From positions 1 to 33,002 of the forward strand of contig JANNGZ010000142.1 of NCBI GenBank assembly GCA_031404155.1: 33,002 nucleotides of DNA, read 5' to 3'. The notes beneath the pieces are model-generated. The model saw only the letters and a list, made by a program, of their open reading frames with translations. It searched no databases and had not been told where the DNA came from. The stretch comes from JANNGZ01 sp031404155. Its GTDB lineage: Bacteria > Pseudomonadota > Gammaproteobacteria > Burkholderiales > Burkholderiaceae_C. Positions 14,856 to 22,856 of the stretch are shown one piece after another. Made by a program: the position numbers and the translations under genes. Every line of letters starts with the position of its first letter. Position 1 is the stretch's first letter.

Positions 14856-15665
14856 ATGCGCGTGCCCAAGCCCGTGCCCAAGCCCGTGCCGATATCCAAC
14901 GCGAGGCCATTGATCGTCGCCCTGGCCGCGCTGGTGGCCGTGGCCGCCACCGCGCGCCTGGGCTGGTGGCAGCTCGACCGCGCGGCCCAGAAGACCGCGA
15001 TCGAACACTCGATGCGCGCGCGCGCCACGCTGCCGGTTCTGGAGGCCCGGATGCTGGCGCGCAGTGCGGAAGCGGCCTCCGCGCAGCACCACCGCACCGT
15101 CCTGTTGCGCGGGCAATGGCAGCCCGAGCACACCGTGTACCTCGAGAACCGACAGATGTTCGGGCGGCCGGGCTTCTATGTCGTCACACCGCTGTTGCTC
15201 AGCGACGGCAGCGCCGTGCTGGTGCAGCGCGGCTGGCAGCCGCGGGACTCGAACGAACGCACCCGGGTGCGCGAGGTGCCGAGCCCGGCGGGTGAGGTCC
15301 AGGTGCAAGGCCGCATCGCCCCGCCGCCGGCCCGGTTGTACGAGTTCGACGCAGCCGCCTCGGGCCGCATCCGTCAGAATCTGAACCTCGATGCGTTCGC
15401 GCGCGAAACCGGCCTGAAGCTTCTGCCCTTGTCGGTGCTTCAAGCAGACGCCACCGGCACCGCTGCGAAGGCCGGCCCGCCGGCCACGGCGGCACCCTCG
15501 GACGGCTTGAAGCGCGACTGGCCGGCGCCGGCCGCCGATGTCCACAAACACCACGGCTACGCCTTCCAGTGGTTCGCCCTCAGCGCTCTCGTCACGGGTC
15601 TTTATGTCTGGTTCCAACTCATTCAACCGCGCCGCCGTGCCCGCGCCCTTGCCCGTGCCCGCTGA
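14856..15665 (+). CDS. SURF1 family cytochrome oxidase biogenesis protein
   Basis: 269 residues from ATG 14856; an in-frame TTG at 14832 is possible but adds no homology. SURF1 has a transmembrane helix at each end (about 17-37 and near 240-260) with a periplasmic domain between. Signature segments are LGWWQLDRAAQK, RGQW, LENRQMFGRPGFYVVTPL and VLVQRGW. It assists heme a insertion into subunit I. The N-terminus carries a short VPKP repeat encoded by a 12-base duplication. It begins the second half of the oxidase cluster. Confidence 0.93.
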   Translation: MRVPKPVPKPVPISNARPLIVALAALVAVAATARLGWWQLDRAAQKTAIEHSMRARATLPVLEARMLARSAEAASAQHHRTVLLRGQWQPEHTVYLENRQMFGRPGFYVVTPLLLSDGSAVLVQRGWQPRDSNERTRVREVPSPAGEVQVQGRIAPPPARLYEFDAAASGRIRQNLNLDAFARETGLKLLPLSVLQADATGTAAKAGPPATAAPSDGLKRDWPAPAADVHKHHGYAFQWFALSALVTGLYVWFQLIQPRRRARALARAR

Positions 15666-15684
15666 GGCTGGCGAGCCGGTGGCG

Positions 15685-16359
15685 ATGACGGTGCATTCGC
15701 TGCCGCGGCCGCAGGCGAAAGGGCAGGCCGACGCACCCGGCAGCGACGCGCAACGGCGCCGCACCCATGCCGGGCGTTGGAAGATGTTCGGCGTGCTCGC
15801 GGTATGCGCATCACCGGTGATCGCGTCCTACACCGCCTACTTCGTGGTCCGGCCCGAAGGCCGCACCAACTACAGCGGCTTGATCGCCCCTGCGCGCCCG
15901 GCGCCGGCGGCGCTGCCGCTGACCACGCTCGATGGCCGCAGGGTGGACATGGCCTCGCTCAAGGGCCAATGGTTGCTGGTCACCGTCGGCGACGCGGCCT
16001 GCGACACCGCTTGCGAAAAGCGCCTGTACCTGCAACGCCAGTTGCGCGAGATGACCGGCCGCGAACGCGACCGCATCGACAAACTCTGGCTGGTCACCAA
16101 CGACGCACCGCTGCGCCCGGAACTGCGTGCCGCGCTCGCCGCCGCGCCGGCCACACAAGTGTTGCGCGTGCCGCGCGACGCGCTCGCCGCCTGGCTTGAG
16201 CCCGCGGCGGGCAGCTCGCTCGAGCAGCACCTCTACATCGTCGACCCGCTGGGCGGCTGGATGATGCGCGCCCCGAGCGACCCCGAGCCGGCCAGGCTCA
16301 AGAAGGACCTTGAGCGGCTGCTTCGAGCGTCGGCGGGGTGGGACAGGGCAGGGCGATGA
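15685..16359 (+). CDS. SCO-like thioredoxin-fold membrane protein
   Basis: 224 residues from ATG 15685, 20 bases after the surf1 stop; an in-frame ATG at 15604 would overlap surf1 by 62 bases. One transmembrane helix is at about 33-54. The rest looks like a weak SCO/thioredoxin fold with Cys106-x3-Cys110 (CDTAC), the same spacing as the copper-binding CxxxC of SCO, and a TLDGRRVDMASLKGQWLLV strand-helix start. The conserved distal His of SCO is not obvious. Unnamed genes of this kind sit between surf1 and ctaA in Burkholderiales; a role in copper or thiol handling for the oxidase is inferred. Confidence 0.72.
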   Translation: MTVHSLPRPQAKGQADAPGSDAQRRRTHAGRWKMFGVLAVCASPVIASYTAYFVVRPEGRTNYSGLIAPARPAPAALPLTTLDGRRVDMASLKGQWLLVTVGDAACDTACEKRLYLQRQLREMTGRERDRIDKLWLVTNDAPLRPELRAALAAAPATQVLRVPRDALAAWLEPAAGSSLEQHLYIVDPLGGWMMRAPSDPEPARLKKDLERLLRASAGWDRAGR

Positions 16360-17570
16360 TCGAGCTCGGGCCGCTGGCGCGCCTGGCGCTGCTGGGCGCC
16401 GTGATCGCCCTCGCACCGCTGGCCTGGGTCTGGCTGCGCCACCGCGGCGCCGAATCGACGCACCGGCTGCGCGCGCTGACCTGGCTCACCCTGTTCCTCA
16501 CCTTCGACCTCGTGCTCTTCGGTGCCTTCACCCGGCTCACCGATTCCGGCCTCGGCTGCCCGGACTGGCCGGGCTGTTATGGCCACGCCAGCCCGCTCGG
16601 TGCCGCCGAGCAGATCGGCACGGCACAGACAGCGCTGCCGAGTGGGCCGGTGACCCACGGCAAGGCCTGGGTCGAGATGGTTCACCGCTATCTGGCGAGC
16701 GCGGTCGGCGTGCTGATCGCGGTGATCGCGCTGCGCAGTTGGCTCGAGCGCCGGGGGCAGCGGTGGGACCAGGCCTCGCAGCACCCGCGCGGCGATGCGC
16801 CGTCACCCTGGTGGGCCACCGTGACGCTGCTTTGGGTGTGTGTGCAGGGCGCGTTCGGCGCGCTCACCGTGACGCTCAAGCTCTACCCCGCCATCGTCAC
16901 CGCGCATCTGCTCGGCGGTCTCGTCTTGCTGGTGCTGCTCGCGGCGCAAGGGCAGGCCTTTGTGCCCCGGCCCTTGAGCTTGTCGCCGGGCACGGTCAGG
17001 GGCGCGTGGCTGCTCGCCGCGCTCGTCAGCGTACAAGTTGCACTCGGCGGCTGGGTCAGCACCAACTACGCAGTGCTCGCCTGCCAGGACTTTCCGACCT
17101 GCCAGGACTCCTGGTGGCCGGCGATGGATTTCAGCAGCGGCTTCACGCTGCAACGCGAACTCGGTGCCACCGCGCAAGGCGGCTTCCTGCCCTTCGAAGC
17201 GCTCACCGCGATTCATGTCGTGCATCGGTGGATGGCCGCCGTTGTGCTGGTGGCGATGCTGTGGATGGCGTCGCGCCTGGCCCGCGACGGGCGTGCGAAG
17301 GGCAGCGCCGAGTTTGCAGCGCACGGGGGCGACGCAGCGTCGCACTTCGGCCGCGCGCTTGTGCTCCTGGCCGCGTGGCAGCTTGCCAGCGGCCTGTCGA
17401 ATGTGGTGCTCGGCTGGCCGCTGATCGCCGCGCTGGCACACAGCGGCGGTGCGGCAGCGTTAGCGATCCTGCTCACGCTGCTGATCGTGCGTTCACGCCA
17501 GGCAGGCGCCGTCTCCCGGTCAAGCGCCGCAGTTGGTGCCGAGCCGCTGCGCTGGCGAGCCGCTCCGTAG
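16356..17570 (+). CDS. ctaA: Heme A synthase (COX15/CtaA)
   Basis: 404 residues with about eight transmembrane helices. It oxidises the C8 methyl of heme O to the formyl group of heme A in the membrane. Family segments are FTRLTDSGLGCPDWPGCYG, EMVHRYLAS, VTAHLLGG, IHVVHRWMAA and ALAHSGGAA, which carry the four conserved heme-binding His. A second CPDW-like pair is at ACQDFPTCQ. ATG 16356 overlaps the upstream stop by 4 bases and is preferred over GTG 16338; GGGCAGGG precedes it. Confidence 0.96.
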   Translation: MIELGPLARLALLGAVIALAPLAWVWLRHRGAESTHRLRALTWLTLFLTFDLVLFGAFTRLTDSGLGCPDWPGCYGHASPLGAAEQIGTAQTALPSGPVTHGKAWVEMVHRYLASAVGVLIAVIALRSWLERRGQRWDQASQHPRGDAPSPWWATVTLLWVCVQGAFGALTVTLKLYPAIVTAHLLGGLVLLVLLAAQGQAFVPRPLSLSPGTVRGAWLLAALVSVQVALGGWVSTNYAVLACQDFPTCQDSWWPAMDFSSGFTLQRELGATAQGGFLPFEALTAIHVVHRWMAAVVLVAMLWMASRLARDGRAKGSAEFAAHGGDAASHFGRALVLLAAWQLASGLSNVVLGWPLIAALAHSGGAAALAILLTLLIVRSRQAGAVSRSSAAVGAEPLRWRAAP

Positions 17571-17595
17571 AATTGAGCCCTCTGCTGCGTTGTCC

Positions 17596-18531
17596 ATGGC
17601 ACCCTCCGCCCACCCCGTTGAAGCACCCGCCGTCCTGCCGCCCACGGTGTCGGCGTCGTCGCGCCTGCGCCAGTTCTATGCGCTGACCAAACCGCGCGTG
17701 GTGCAGCTGATCGTCTTCTGCGCCGTCATCGGCATGCTGCTCGCCGAGCCGGGCTGGCCCGATTTGCGCCTCGTGCTCGCGGCCACCGCGGGCATCTGGC
17801 TCGTGGCCGGTGCGGCTGCGGCGTTCAACTGCGTCGTCGAGCAGCGCATCGACGCCAAAATGGCGCGCACCGCCTGGCGGCCCACGGCGAGGGGTGAACT
17901 CACCAACACGCAGACGCTGGCTTTCTCCGGCGCGCTCTGTGTCCTCGGCAGCGCCTTGCTCTACTGGCTGGTCAACCCATTGACGATGTGGCTGACCTTC
18001 GCCACCTTCGTCGGCTACGCGGTGGTCTACACCGTGGTGCTCAAACCGCGCACGCCGCAGAACATCGTGATCGGCGGCGCCTCGGGCGCGATGCCGCCGC
18101 TGCTCGGCTGGGCCGCGATGCGCGGCGAGCTCGGCGGCGAGCCCTGGCTGCTGGTGCTCATCATCTTCCTGTGGACACCGCCGCATTTTTGGGCGCTGGC
18201 CTTGTACCGCACCGAGGATTACGCTCGCGCCGGCCTGCCGATGCTGCCGGTGACCCATGGCGCCGAGTACACACGCCTTCAAATCCTGCTCTACACGCTG
18301 GTGCTGTTCGCGGCGACGCTGCTGCCCTACCTGCACGGCATGAGCGGCGTGGTGTACCTGGTGGCGGCGGTGGCCCTCGGGCTCGGCTTCCTCGGCCATG
18401 CGTTGCAGCTTTGGCGCGCCTACAGCGACGCGCTGGCTCGGCGCACCTTTCGCTTCTCGATCCTCTACCTGTCGCTGCTCTTCGCCGCGCTCTTGCTCGA
18501 CCACTACCTCACGCCATGGCTGATCTCCTGA
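17596..18531 (+). CDS. ctaB: Protoheme IX farnesyltransferase (heme O synthase)
   Basis: 311 residues of the UbiA prenyltransferase superfamily. It adds a farnesyl group to heme B to give heme O, the substrate of CtaA just upstream. The aspartate-rich motif region reads NCVVEQRIDAKMARTAWRP, a variant usual in proteobacterial CtaB. YTVVLKPRTPQNIVIGGASGA and the second motif YRTEDYARAGLPMLP follow. Seven to nine transmembrane helices are visible. ATG 17596 is preferred over an upstream in-frame start that lacks homology. The gene also goes by cyoE/cox10. Confidence 0.96.
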   Translation: MAPSAHPVEAPAVLPPTVSASSRLRQFYALTKPRVVQLIVFCAVIGMLLAEPGWPDLRLVLAATAGIWLVAGAAAAFNCVVEQRIDAKMARTAWRPTARGELTNTQTLAFSGALCVLGSALLYWLVNPLTMWLTFATFVGYAVVYTVVLKPRTPQNIVIGGASGAMPPLLGWAAMRGELGGEPWLLVLIIFLWTPPHFWALALYRTEDYARAGLPMLPVTHGAEYTRLQILLYTLVLFAATLLPYLHGMSGVVYLVAAVALGLGFLGHALQLWRAYSDALARRTFRFSILYLSLLFAALLLDHYLTPWLIS

Positions 18532-19127
18532 CCCGGCGCACAGCGCTGATCTTCGCCGCCACGCTGGCCTGGTTGGTGGGGTGCGACCGGCCCGGCTCCG
18601 GGCCACCGAAGCTCGCGTTCAAAGGCATCGACATCACCGGCGCGCCCTATGCCAGCAAACTCGACCTGCCCGACGCCGATGGCAAGCCGCGCACCTTGGC
18701 GGATTTCAAAGGCAAGGTCGTCGTCGTCTTTTTCGGCTACACCCAATGCCCCGATGTTTGCCCGTCGACCATGGCCGAGCTGTCGGACGTGAAGCGCCAG
18801 CTCGGGCCCGACGGCGCCCGGGTGCAGGGCATCTTCGTCACGGTCGATCCGGAGCGCGACACCCCCACGCTGCTCAAGGCCTATGTCGGCAACTTCGGCC
18901 CGGACTTCATCGCGTTGCGCGGCACGCCCGAACAAACCAAGGAAGTGGCGCGCGACTTCAAGGTTTTCTTCGCCAAGGTGGCGGGCAGGACCGAAGGCAG
19001 CTACACGATGGACCACACCGCCGGGCTCTTCGTGTTCGACACCCTGGGCAAGGTGCGCCTGTTCACCCGCCACGGCAGCGGCAGCGAAGCCTTGCGCGAC
19101 GACCTCAAGCAGCTGTTGGCGTCCTGA
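18516..19127 (+). CDS. SCO1/SenC/PrrC family copper chaperone
   Basis: 203 residues. A lipoprotein signal ends in LVGC (Cys23), so the mature protein is tethered in the periplasm. The thioredoxin-fold domain has the copper-binding CPDVC (Cys78, Cys82) and the distal His167 in YTMDHTAG, with a DPERDTP loop. SCO proteins load or reduce CuA in subunit II. It overlaps the ctaB end by 16 bases and closes the oxidase cluster. Confidence 0.95.
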   Translation: MADLLTRRTALIFAATLAWLVGCDRPGSGPPKLAFKGIDITGAPYASKLDLPDADGKPRTLADFKGKVVVVFFGYTQCPDVCPSTMAELSDVKRQLGPDGARVQGIFVTVDPERDTPTLLKAYVGNFGPDFIALRGTPEQTKEVARDFKVFFAKVAGRTEGSYTMDHTAGLFVFDTLGKVRLFTRHGSGSEALRDDLKQLLAS

Positions 19128-19153
19128 CACGGCCGCGGCGCGATCGCACCATG

Positions 19154-19179
19154 AAAAACGACTCCCTCGGGAGCCGTTT
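19154..19179 (-). terminator. Intrinsic terminator of rpoH
   Basis: A 10-bp stem with one A-C mismatch pairs 19156-19165 with 19170-19179 over a CTCG loop. On the minus strand it is followed by a T-run (complement of 19154-19158), right after the rpoH stop. The same stretch looks like an ATG start on the plus strand, but that is the terminator sequence. Confidence 0.75.
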
Positions 19180-19200
19180 GCATTGGAGCTGCGAGCGACC

Positions 19201-20124
19201 TCAGGCCGTCTCGACCAGCGCCTTGCGCAGCTTCTTCATCGCCGCCACTTCGATCTGGCGGATGCGCTCGGCGCTGACACCGTATTCGGCGGCGAGTTGG
19301 TGCAGCGTCATGCCGCCCGAGCTGTCGTCGTTCACCTGCAACCAGCGCTGCTCCACGATGCGGCGGCTGCGGGCGTCGAGCACGTCGAGCGCCTGCAACA
19401 GGCCGTCGCTGGCCAAGTGGTCGCGGTAGCGTGCTTCGATCTGGCGCGTCGGCTCGCTCGCTTCGTCGGCTAAGTAGGCGATCGGCGCGAAGCCTTCGTC
19501 GTCGTCGTCCCCCTGGGGCTCCAAGGCCACGTCGGCGCCCGACATGCGGGTTTCCATTTCGAGCACGTCTTCGCGCTTCACGTTGAGCCGCTGCGCCACC
19601 GTGTCGACTTCCTCGGGGCTCAGCGTGCTGCGGTGGGTGTCGCCCTCGAGCGCGCTGCCCCTGAAGCCTTGTTTCATCGAGCGCAGGTTGAAGAAAAGCT
19701 TCCGCTGCGCCTTGGTGGTGGCCACCTTCACCATGCGCCAGTTGCGCAGCACGTACTCGTGAATCTCGGCGCGAATCCAGTGCAGCGCGTAGCTCACCAG
19801 GCGCACGCCTTGTGCCGGGTCGTAGCGCTTCACAGCTTTCATCAGGCCGACATTGCCCTCCTGAATCAGGTCGCCCTGCGGCAACCCATAGCCCAGGTAC
19901 TGGCGCGACACCGACACCACCAGGCGCAGGTGCGACATCACCAGCCGGCCGGCCGCGTCGAGGTCACCGTTCTGCCGCAAGCGCGTGGCCAAGGAAACTT
20001 CCTCGTCGGGCGTGAGCAGCGGAATCCGGTTGACCGCCGAGATGTAGGCGTCAAGGTTGCCGAGCGGTGGCACCAACGCCCACGGGTCGCGGAGGGCGAG
20101 TGCGTTGATTGAGATGTTGTTCAT
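19201..20124 (-). CDS. rpoH: RNA polymerase sigma-32 (heat-shock sigma factor)
   Basis: 307 residues. Directs RNA polymerase to heat-shock promoters. Region 2 is clear (RLVVSVSRQYLGYGLPQGDLIQEGNVGLMKAV and WIRAEIHEYVLRNWRMVK). The RpoH box QRKLFFNLR is at 140-148, which separates it from other sigma-70 group members. The region 4 helix-turn-helix is at the end (LHQLAAEYGVSAERIRQIEVAAMKKL). ATG at 20122-20124 is the start that matches the family; an upstream ATG at 20179-20181 lies within the operator. A CIRCE operator covers the promoter, so HrcA control is likely. Confidence 0.96.
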   Translation of the reverse strand: MNNISINALALRDPWALVPPLGNLDAYISAVNRIPLLTPDEEVSLATRLRQNGDLDAAGRLVMSHLRLVVSVSRQYLGYGLPQGDLIQEGNVGLMKAVKRYDPAQGVRLVSYALHWIRAEIHEYVLRNWRMVKVATTKAQRKLFFNLRSMKQGFRGSALEGDTHRSTLSPEEVDTVAQRLNVKREDVLEMETRMSGADVALEPQGDDDDEGFAPIAYLADEASEPTRQIEARYRDHLASDGLLQALDVLDARSRRIVEQRWLQVNDDSSGGMTLHQLAAEYGVSAERIRQIEVAAMKKLRKALVETA

Positions 20125-20162
20125 GAAGCGTCGGACAGTTCCCGGAAGGGTTTGGTTCCGCC

Positions 20163-20168
20163 ATATTA
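20163..20168 (-). promoter_or_regulatory. Candidate rpoH -10 box (TAATAT)
   Basis: Read on the minus strand, TAATAT lies 38 bases before the rpoH ATG and shares its first bases with the CIRCE arm GAGTGCTAA. No good -35 is visible at 16-18 bases; the promoter may be weak or use another sigma factor. Confidence 0.5.
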
Positions 20169-20192
20169 GCACTCGGTCCATGAGAGTGCTTG
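20166..20192 (-). promoter_or_regulatory. CIRCE operator (HrcA binding site) upstream of rpoH
   Basis: The plus strand reads TTAGCACTC, nine bases, then GAGTGCTTG. The CIRCE consensus is TTAGCACTC-N9-GAGTGCTAA, so the match is 16 of 18 with the exact 9-base spacer. One arm overlaps the -10 box, which fits repression by HrcA. CIRCE sites at rpoH are an established theme in betaproteobacteria, where HrcA and sigma-32 circuits are joined. Confidence 0.9.
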
Positions 20193-20309
20193 CCGTGAAG
20201 TCACCCGAACAAGGTGGTGCCGAGATCTACGGAATTATTGGAGTTCATACGATAGTGAACGCTTACAATTCAGGCGCCGACTCGCTTGAATCGACTCAGG
20301 CGCTCGGGC

Positions 20310-21404
20310 TCAGACGTTGAACAGGAAGTTCATCACGTCGCCGTCCTTGACCACGTATTCCTTGCCTTCGCTGCGCATCTTGCCCGCGTCCTTGGCGCCT
20401 TGCTCGCCCCTGAAGGCGACGAAGTCGTCGTAGGCGATGGTCTGGGCGCGGATGAATCCCTTCTCGAAATCGGTGTGGATCACGCCGGCGGCTTGCGGCC
20501 CGGTGTCGCCGACATGGATCGTCCAGGCGCGCACCTCCTTCACACCCGCGGTGAAGTAGGTCTGCAGGCCAAGCAGCTTGAACGCGGCACGGATCAGCCG
20601 GTTCAGGCCCGGTTCCTCCTGGCCCATCTCGTGCAGGAAGAGCAGGCGGTCTTCGTCGCCCATGTCGGCAAGTTCGGCCTCGGTCTTGGCGCAGATCGCC
20701 ACCACCGGTGCGTTCTGCTTGGCGGCGACCTCGCGCAGCCGGTCCAGGTACAGGTTGTTCTCGAAGCCGTCCTCGGCCACGTTGGCCACGAACATCGCCG
20801 GCTTGGCGGAGATCAGGCACAGCGGCTTCAGCACCACCAACTCTTCCTTGCTGAAGTCGACCGAGCGCACCGGCCGGCCTTCGTTGAGCGCAGCGTCGCA
20901 CTTTTTCAGCACGTCGACCAGGCGCTGCGCCTCCTTGTCGCCGCCGGCCTTGGCCTGCTTGGTGTAGCGCGACAGGCTCTTCTCGACGGTCGAGAGGTCG
21001 GCCAGGCAAAGCTCGGTCTGGATCACCTCGATGTCGGACACCGGGTCGACCTTGCCGGCCACATGGATCACGTTTTCATCGTCGAAGCAGCGCACCACGT
21101 TGACGATCGCGTCCGTCTCGCGGATATGCGACAGGAACTGGTTGCCCAGGCCCTCGCCCTCGCTCGCCCCGGCCACCAGGCCGGCGATGTCGACAAACTC
21201 GACTATTGCCGGCACCACACGTTCCGGCTTCACGATGCCCGCGAGCACGCCCAAACGCGGGTCGGGCAATTCGACGATGCCGACGTTGGGCTCGATGGTG
21301 CAGAACGGGTAGTTCTCCGCCGCGATGCCGGCCTTGGTCAGCGCGTTGAAAAGGGTGGACTTGCCGACGTTGGGCAGACCCACAATGCCGCATTGCAGAC
21401 TCAT
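20310..21404 (-). CDS. ychF: Redox-regulated ATPase YchF (Obg-family, OLA1)
   Basis: 364 residues. A P-loop protein of the Obg family that prefers ATP over GTP and binds ribosomes. The Walker A loop GLPNVGKST is at 9-17, the switch II segment is VDIAGLVAGASEGEGLGNQFL, and the C-terminal TGS domain ends in DGDVMNFLFNV. The length and ends match the family. The 185-base gap to rpoH holds the CIRCE site and, at 20225-20272, an AT-rich patch without a clear gene. Confidence 0.97.
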   Translation of the reverse strand: MSLQCGIVGLPNVGKSTLFNALTKAGIAAENYPFCTIEPNVGIVELPDPRLGVLAGIVKPERVVPAIVEFVDIAGLVAGASEGEGLGNQFLSHIRETDAIVNVVRCFDDENVIHVAGKVDPVSDIEVIQTELCLADLSTVEKSLSRYTKQAKAGGDKEAQRLVDVLKKCDAALNEGRPVRSVDFSKEELVVLKPLCLISAKPAMFVANVAEDGFENNLYLDRLREVAAKQNAPVVAICAKTEAELADMGDEDRLLFLHEMGQEEPGLNRLIRAAFKLLGLQTYFTAGVKEVRAWTIHVGDTGPQAAGVIHTDFEKGFIRAQTIAYDDFVAFRGEQGAKDAGKMRSEGKEYVVKDGDVMNFLFNV

Positions 21405-21523
21405 GAATTGCTCTCGTGGGCCCGCGTTCGGGCGAAGCCATCGATTCTATTCGCCGAGGCTTCGCGGCCCCTGGTGCCAACCGTGCGCCCGCAGCCCGCG
21501 CGAGCCGCAACCCGGAGCGCTTG

Positions 21524-21888
21524 ATGGACACCCTGCTGCAAATCAAACCCCACAGCAAGGACCTCGGCGGCGGCTTCATGGTGCGCCGCCTGCTGCCCTC
21601 GGTGCAGCGTGCGGCGGTCGGCCCTTTCATCTTCTTCGACCACTTCGGCCCGATCGTCGCCAGGCCCGGCGCCAGACACGATGTGCGACCGCATCCGCAC
21701 ATCGGCCTGTCCACCGTCACCTACCTGTTCGAAGGCGCGATGCTTCACCGCGACTCGCTCGGTGGTGCAGCGCATCGAGCCCGGCGCAGTCAACTGGAGG
21801 ACCGCCGGCCGCGGCATCGTGCATTCCGAGCGCACGCCGGAAGATCCGGTCGGCCGCGAGCGCACCAGCCATGGCCTGCAGCTCTGCC
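21524..21888 (+). pseudogene. Pirin remnant, frameshifted and truncated
   Basis: From ATG 21524 the frame reads like pirin/YhaK N-terminal cupin domains (GGGFMVRRLLPS, GPFIFFDHFGP, VRPHPHIGLSTVTYLFEGAMLHRDSLG), with metal-binding HPHIG present. At about 21761-21765 the homology jumps one frame and goes on as VQRIEPGAVNWRTAGRGIVHSER and HGLQL up to about 21885. It then stops, so the C-terminal half of a ~290-residue pirin is missing; the convergent EamA gene begins its 3' end at 21911. Two independent lesions make decay more likely than a single read error. Pirins are metal-dependent quercetinase-like or regulatory proteins. Confidence 0.8.
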
Positions 21889-21910
21889 CGGGTGCCAGGG
21901 GAGACCGGAT

Positions 21911-22828
21911 TCATTCCGCTGCCCGCGCGGCGGCCGGGCTGAGCTGGAGCATCAGCACGTTGCCCATCACCGCGAGCGCCAGGCCGGCGATCGTGATCGC
22001 GCTGGGCAGGTAGCCCTCGAAGAGCGTCGAGACAACGATCGCCAACAGCGGGGTCATCACACCCACTGTTGACGCCGGTCCGGGCCCGACCCGTTGTTGC
22101 AGGGTCAGAAAACTGCCAAAGGCCAGCATCGATCCGGCGACCGAAAGATAGACCAGCGACAGCCACCATGAGGGCGCGCTCGGCAGGTTCACAGGGTGGC
22201 CCGAGGCCTGGGCGATCGCGGCCGCAAAGCCGGCCCCGTAGAGCATGCTGTAGCCCATCGCCGGCCAGAGCGGCAGCCGGCGCGCGGGGTTGGCGTGGGC
22301 GACCAGGTTGCCTACCGACGACAGCAGCACCGCGGCGGCGGTGAGCCCCGCGCCGAGCGCCACGCCGCTGCCCTCGCCCGGGCTCTCCCGCACCGCATGC
22401 AACTCGGGCCAGAAAATCAGCACCACACCGGCGATGCCGAGCATGCCGCCGAGCAGGAAGCGCATGCCTCCGGTGGGCGTGCGCCAAAGCAGCCAGGCGC
22501 CGGCGGCATTGATCAAGGGTGAGGCCGAGTAGCCGACGGCCACCAGCCCCGAGGCCACATGCCGCTCGGCGTGGTAGACCGCCACGTAGGACAGCGAATA
22601 CAGGAACAGGCCTTGCAGCGCGAAGCGCAGGTGCCCGCCGGCATCGAAGCGCAGGCGCTCGCCGCGCCAGGCACACAGCGCGAGCAACAGCGCGCCGGCG
22701 AGTGCGAATCGGATCGCCACGCCCACCTCGGGCGTGTTGTGCGGCAGCTGGTACAGGATCGCGTGCCAGGTGGTGCCCCACACGCCGACCGCGAGCGCAA
22801 AAAGTTGCCAGGTGCGCAAACCCTGCAC
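21911..22828 (-). CDS. EamA/DMT family transporter
   Basis: 305 residues with about ten transmembrane helices, in two EamA halves (about 8-140 and 155-295), as in drug/metabolite transporters such as RhaT/YdcZ relatives. The first helix has the typical WGTTWHA. The substrate cannot be told from the sequence. The start is GTG 22828 and has no strong ribosome site. It lies 28 bases after the MOSC gene on the same strand, and its 3' end abuts the broken pirin, which suggests a deletion at this junction. Confidence 0.85.
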   Translation of the reverse strand: MQGLRTWQLFALAVGVWGTTWHAILYQLPHNTPEVGVAIRFALAGALLLALCAWRGERLRFDAGGHLRFALQGLFLYSLSYVAVYHAERHVASGLVAVGYSASPLINAAGAWLLWRTPTGGMRFLLGGMLGIAGVVLIFWPELHAVRESPGEGSGVALGAGLTAAAVLLSSVGNLVAHANPARRLPLWPAMGYSMLYGAGFAAAIAQASGHPVNLPSAPSWWLSLVYLSVAGSMLAFGSFLTLQQRVGPGPASTVGVMTPLLAIVVSTLFEGYLPSAITIAGLALAVMGNVLMLQLSPAAARAAE

Positions 22829-22856
22829 GGCGGGGCCGAGTCGAAGTTGCGACCGC

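Noticed and set aside
19151..19200. An ATG followed by AAAAAC that looks like a gene start after the SCO gene
   Set aside because: It is part of the rpoH terminator hairpin, and the frame is not continued by any recognisable protein.
20225..20272. AT-rich patch between rpoH and ychF, including a GTTCA/TGAAC inverted repeat, as a promoter or small gene
   Set aside because: No -35/-10 pair with good spacing, and no gene downstream on the plus strand; left as unexplained intergenic sequence.
20286..21524. A 412-codon plus-strand frame opposite ychF
   Set aside because: ychF is intact on the minus strand; the frame has no homology and no ribosome site.
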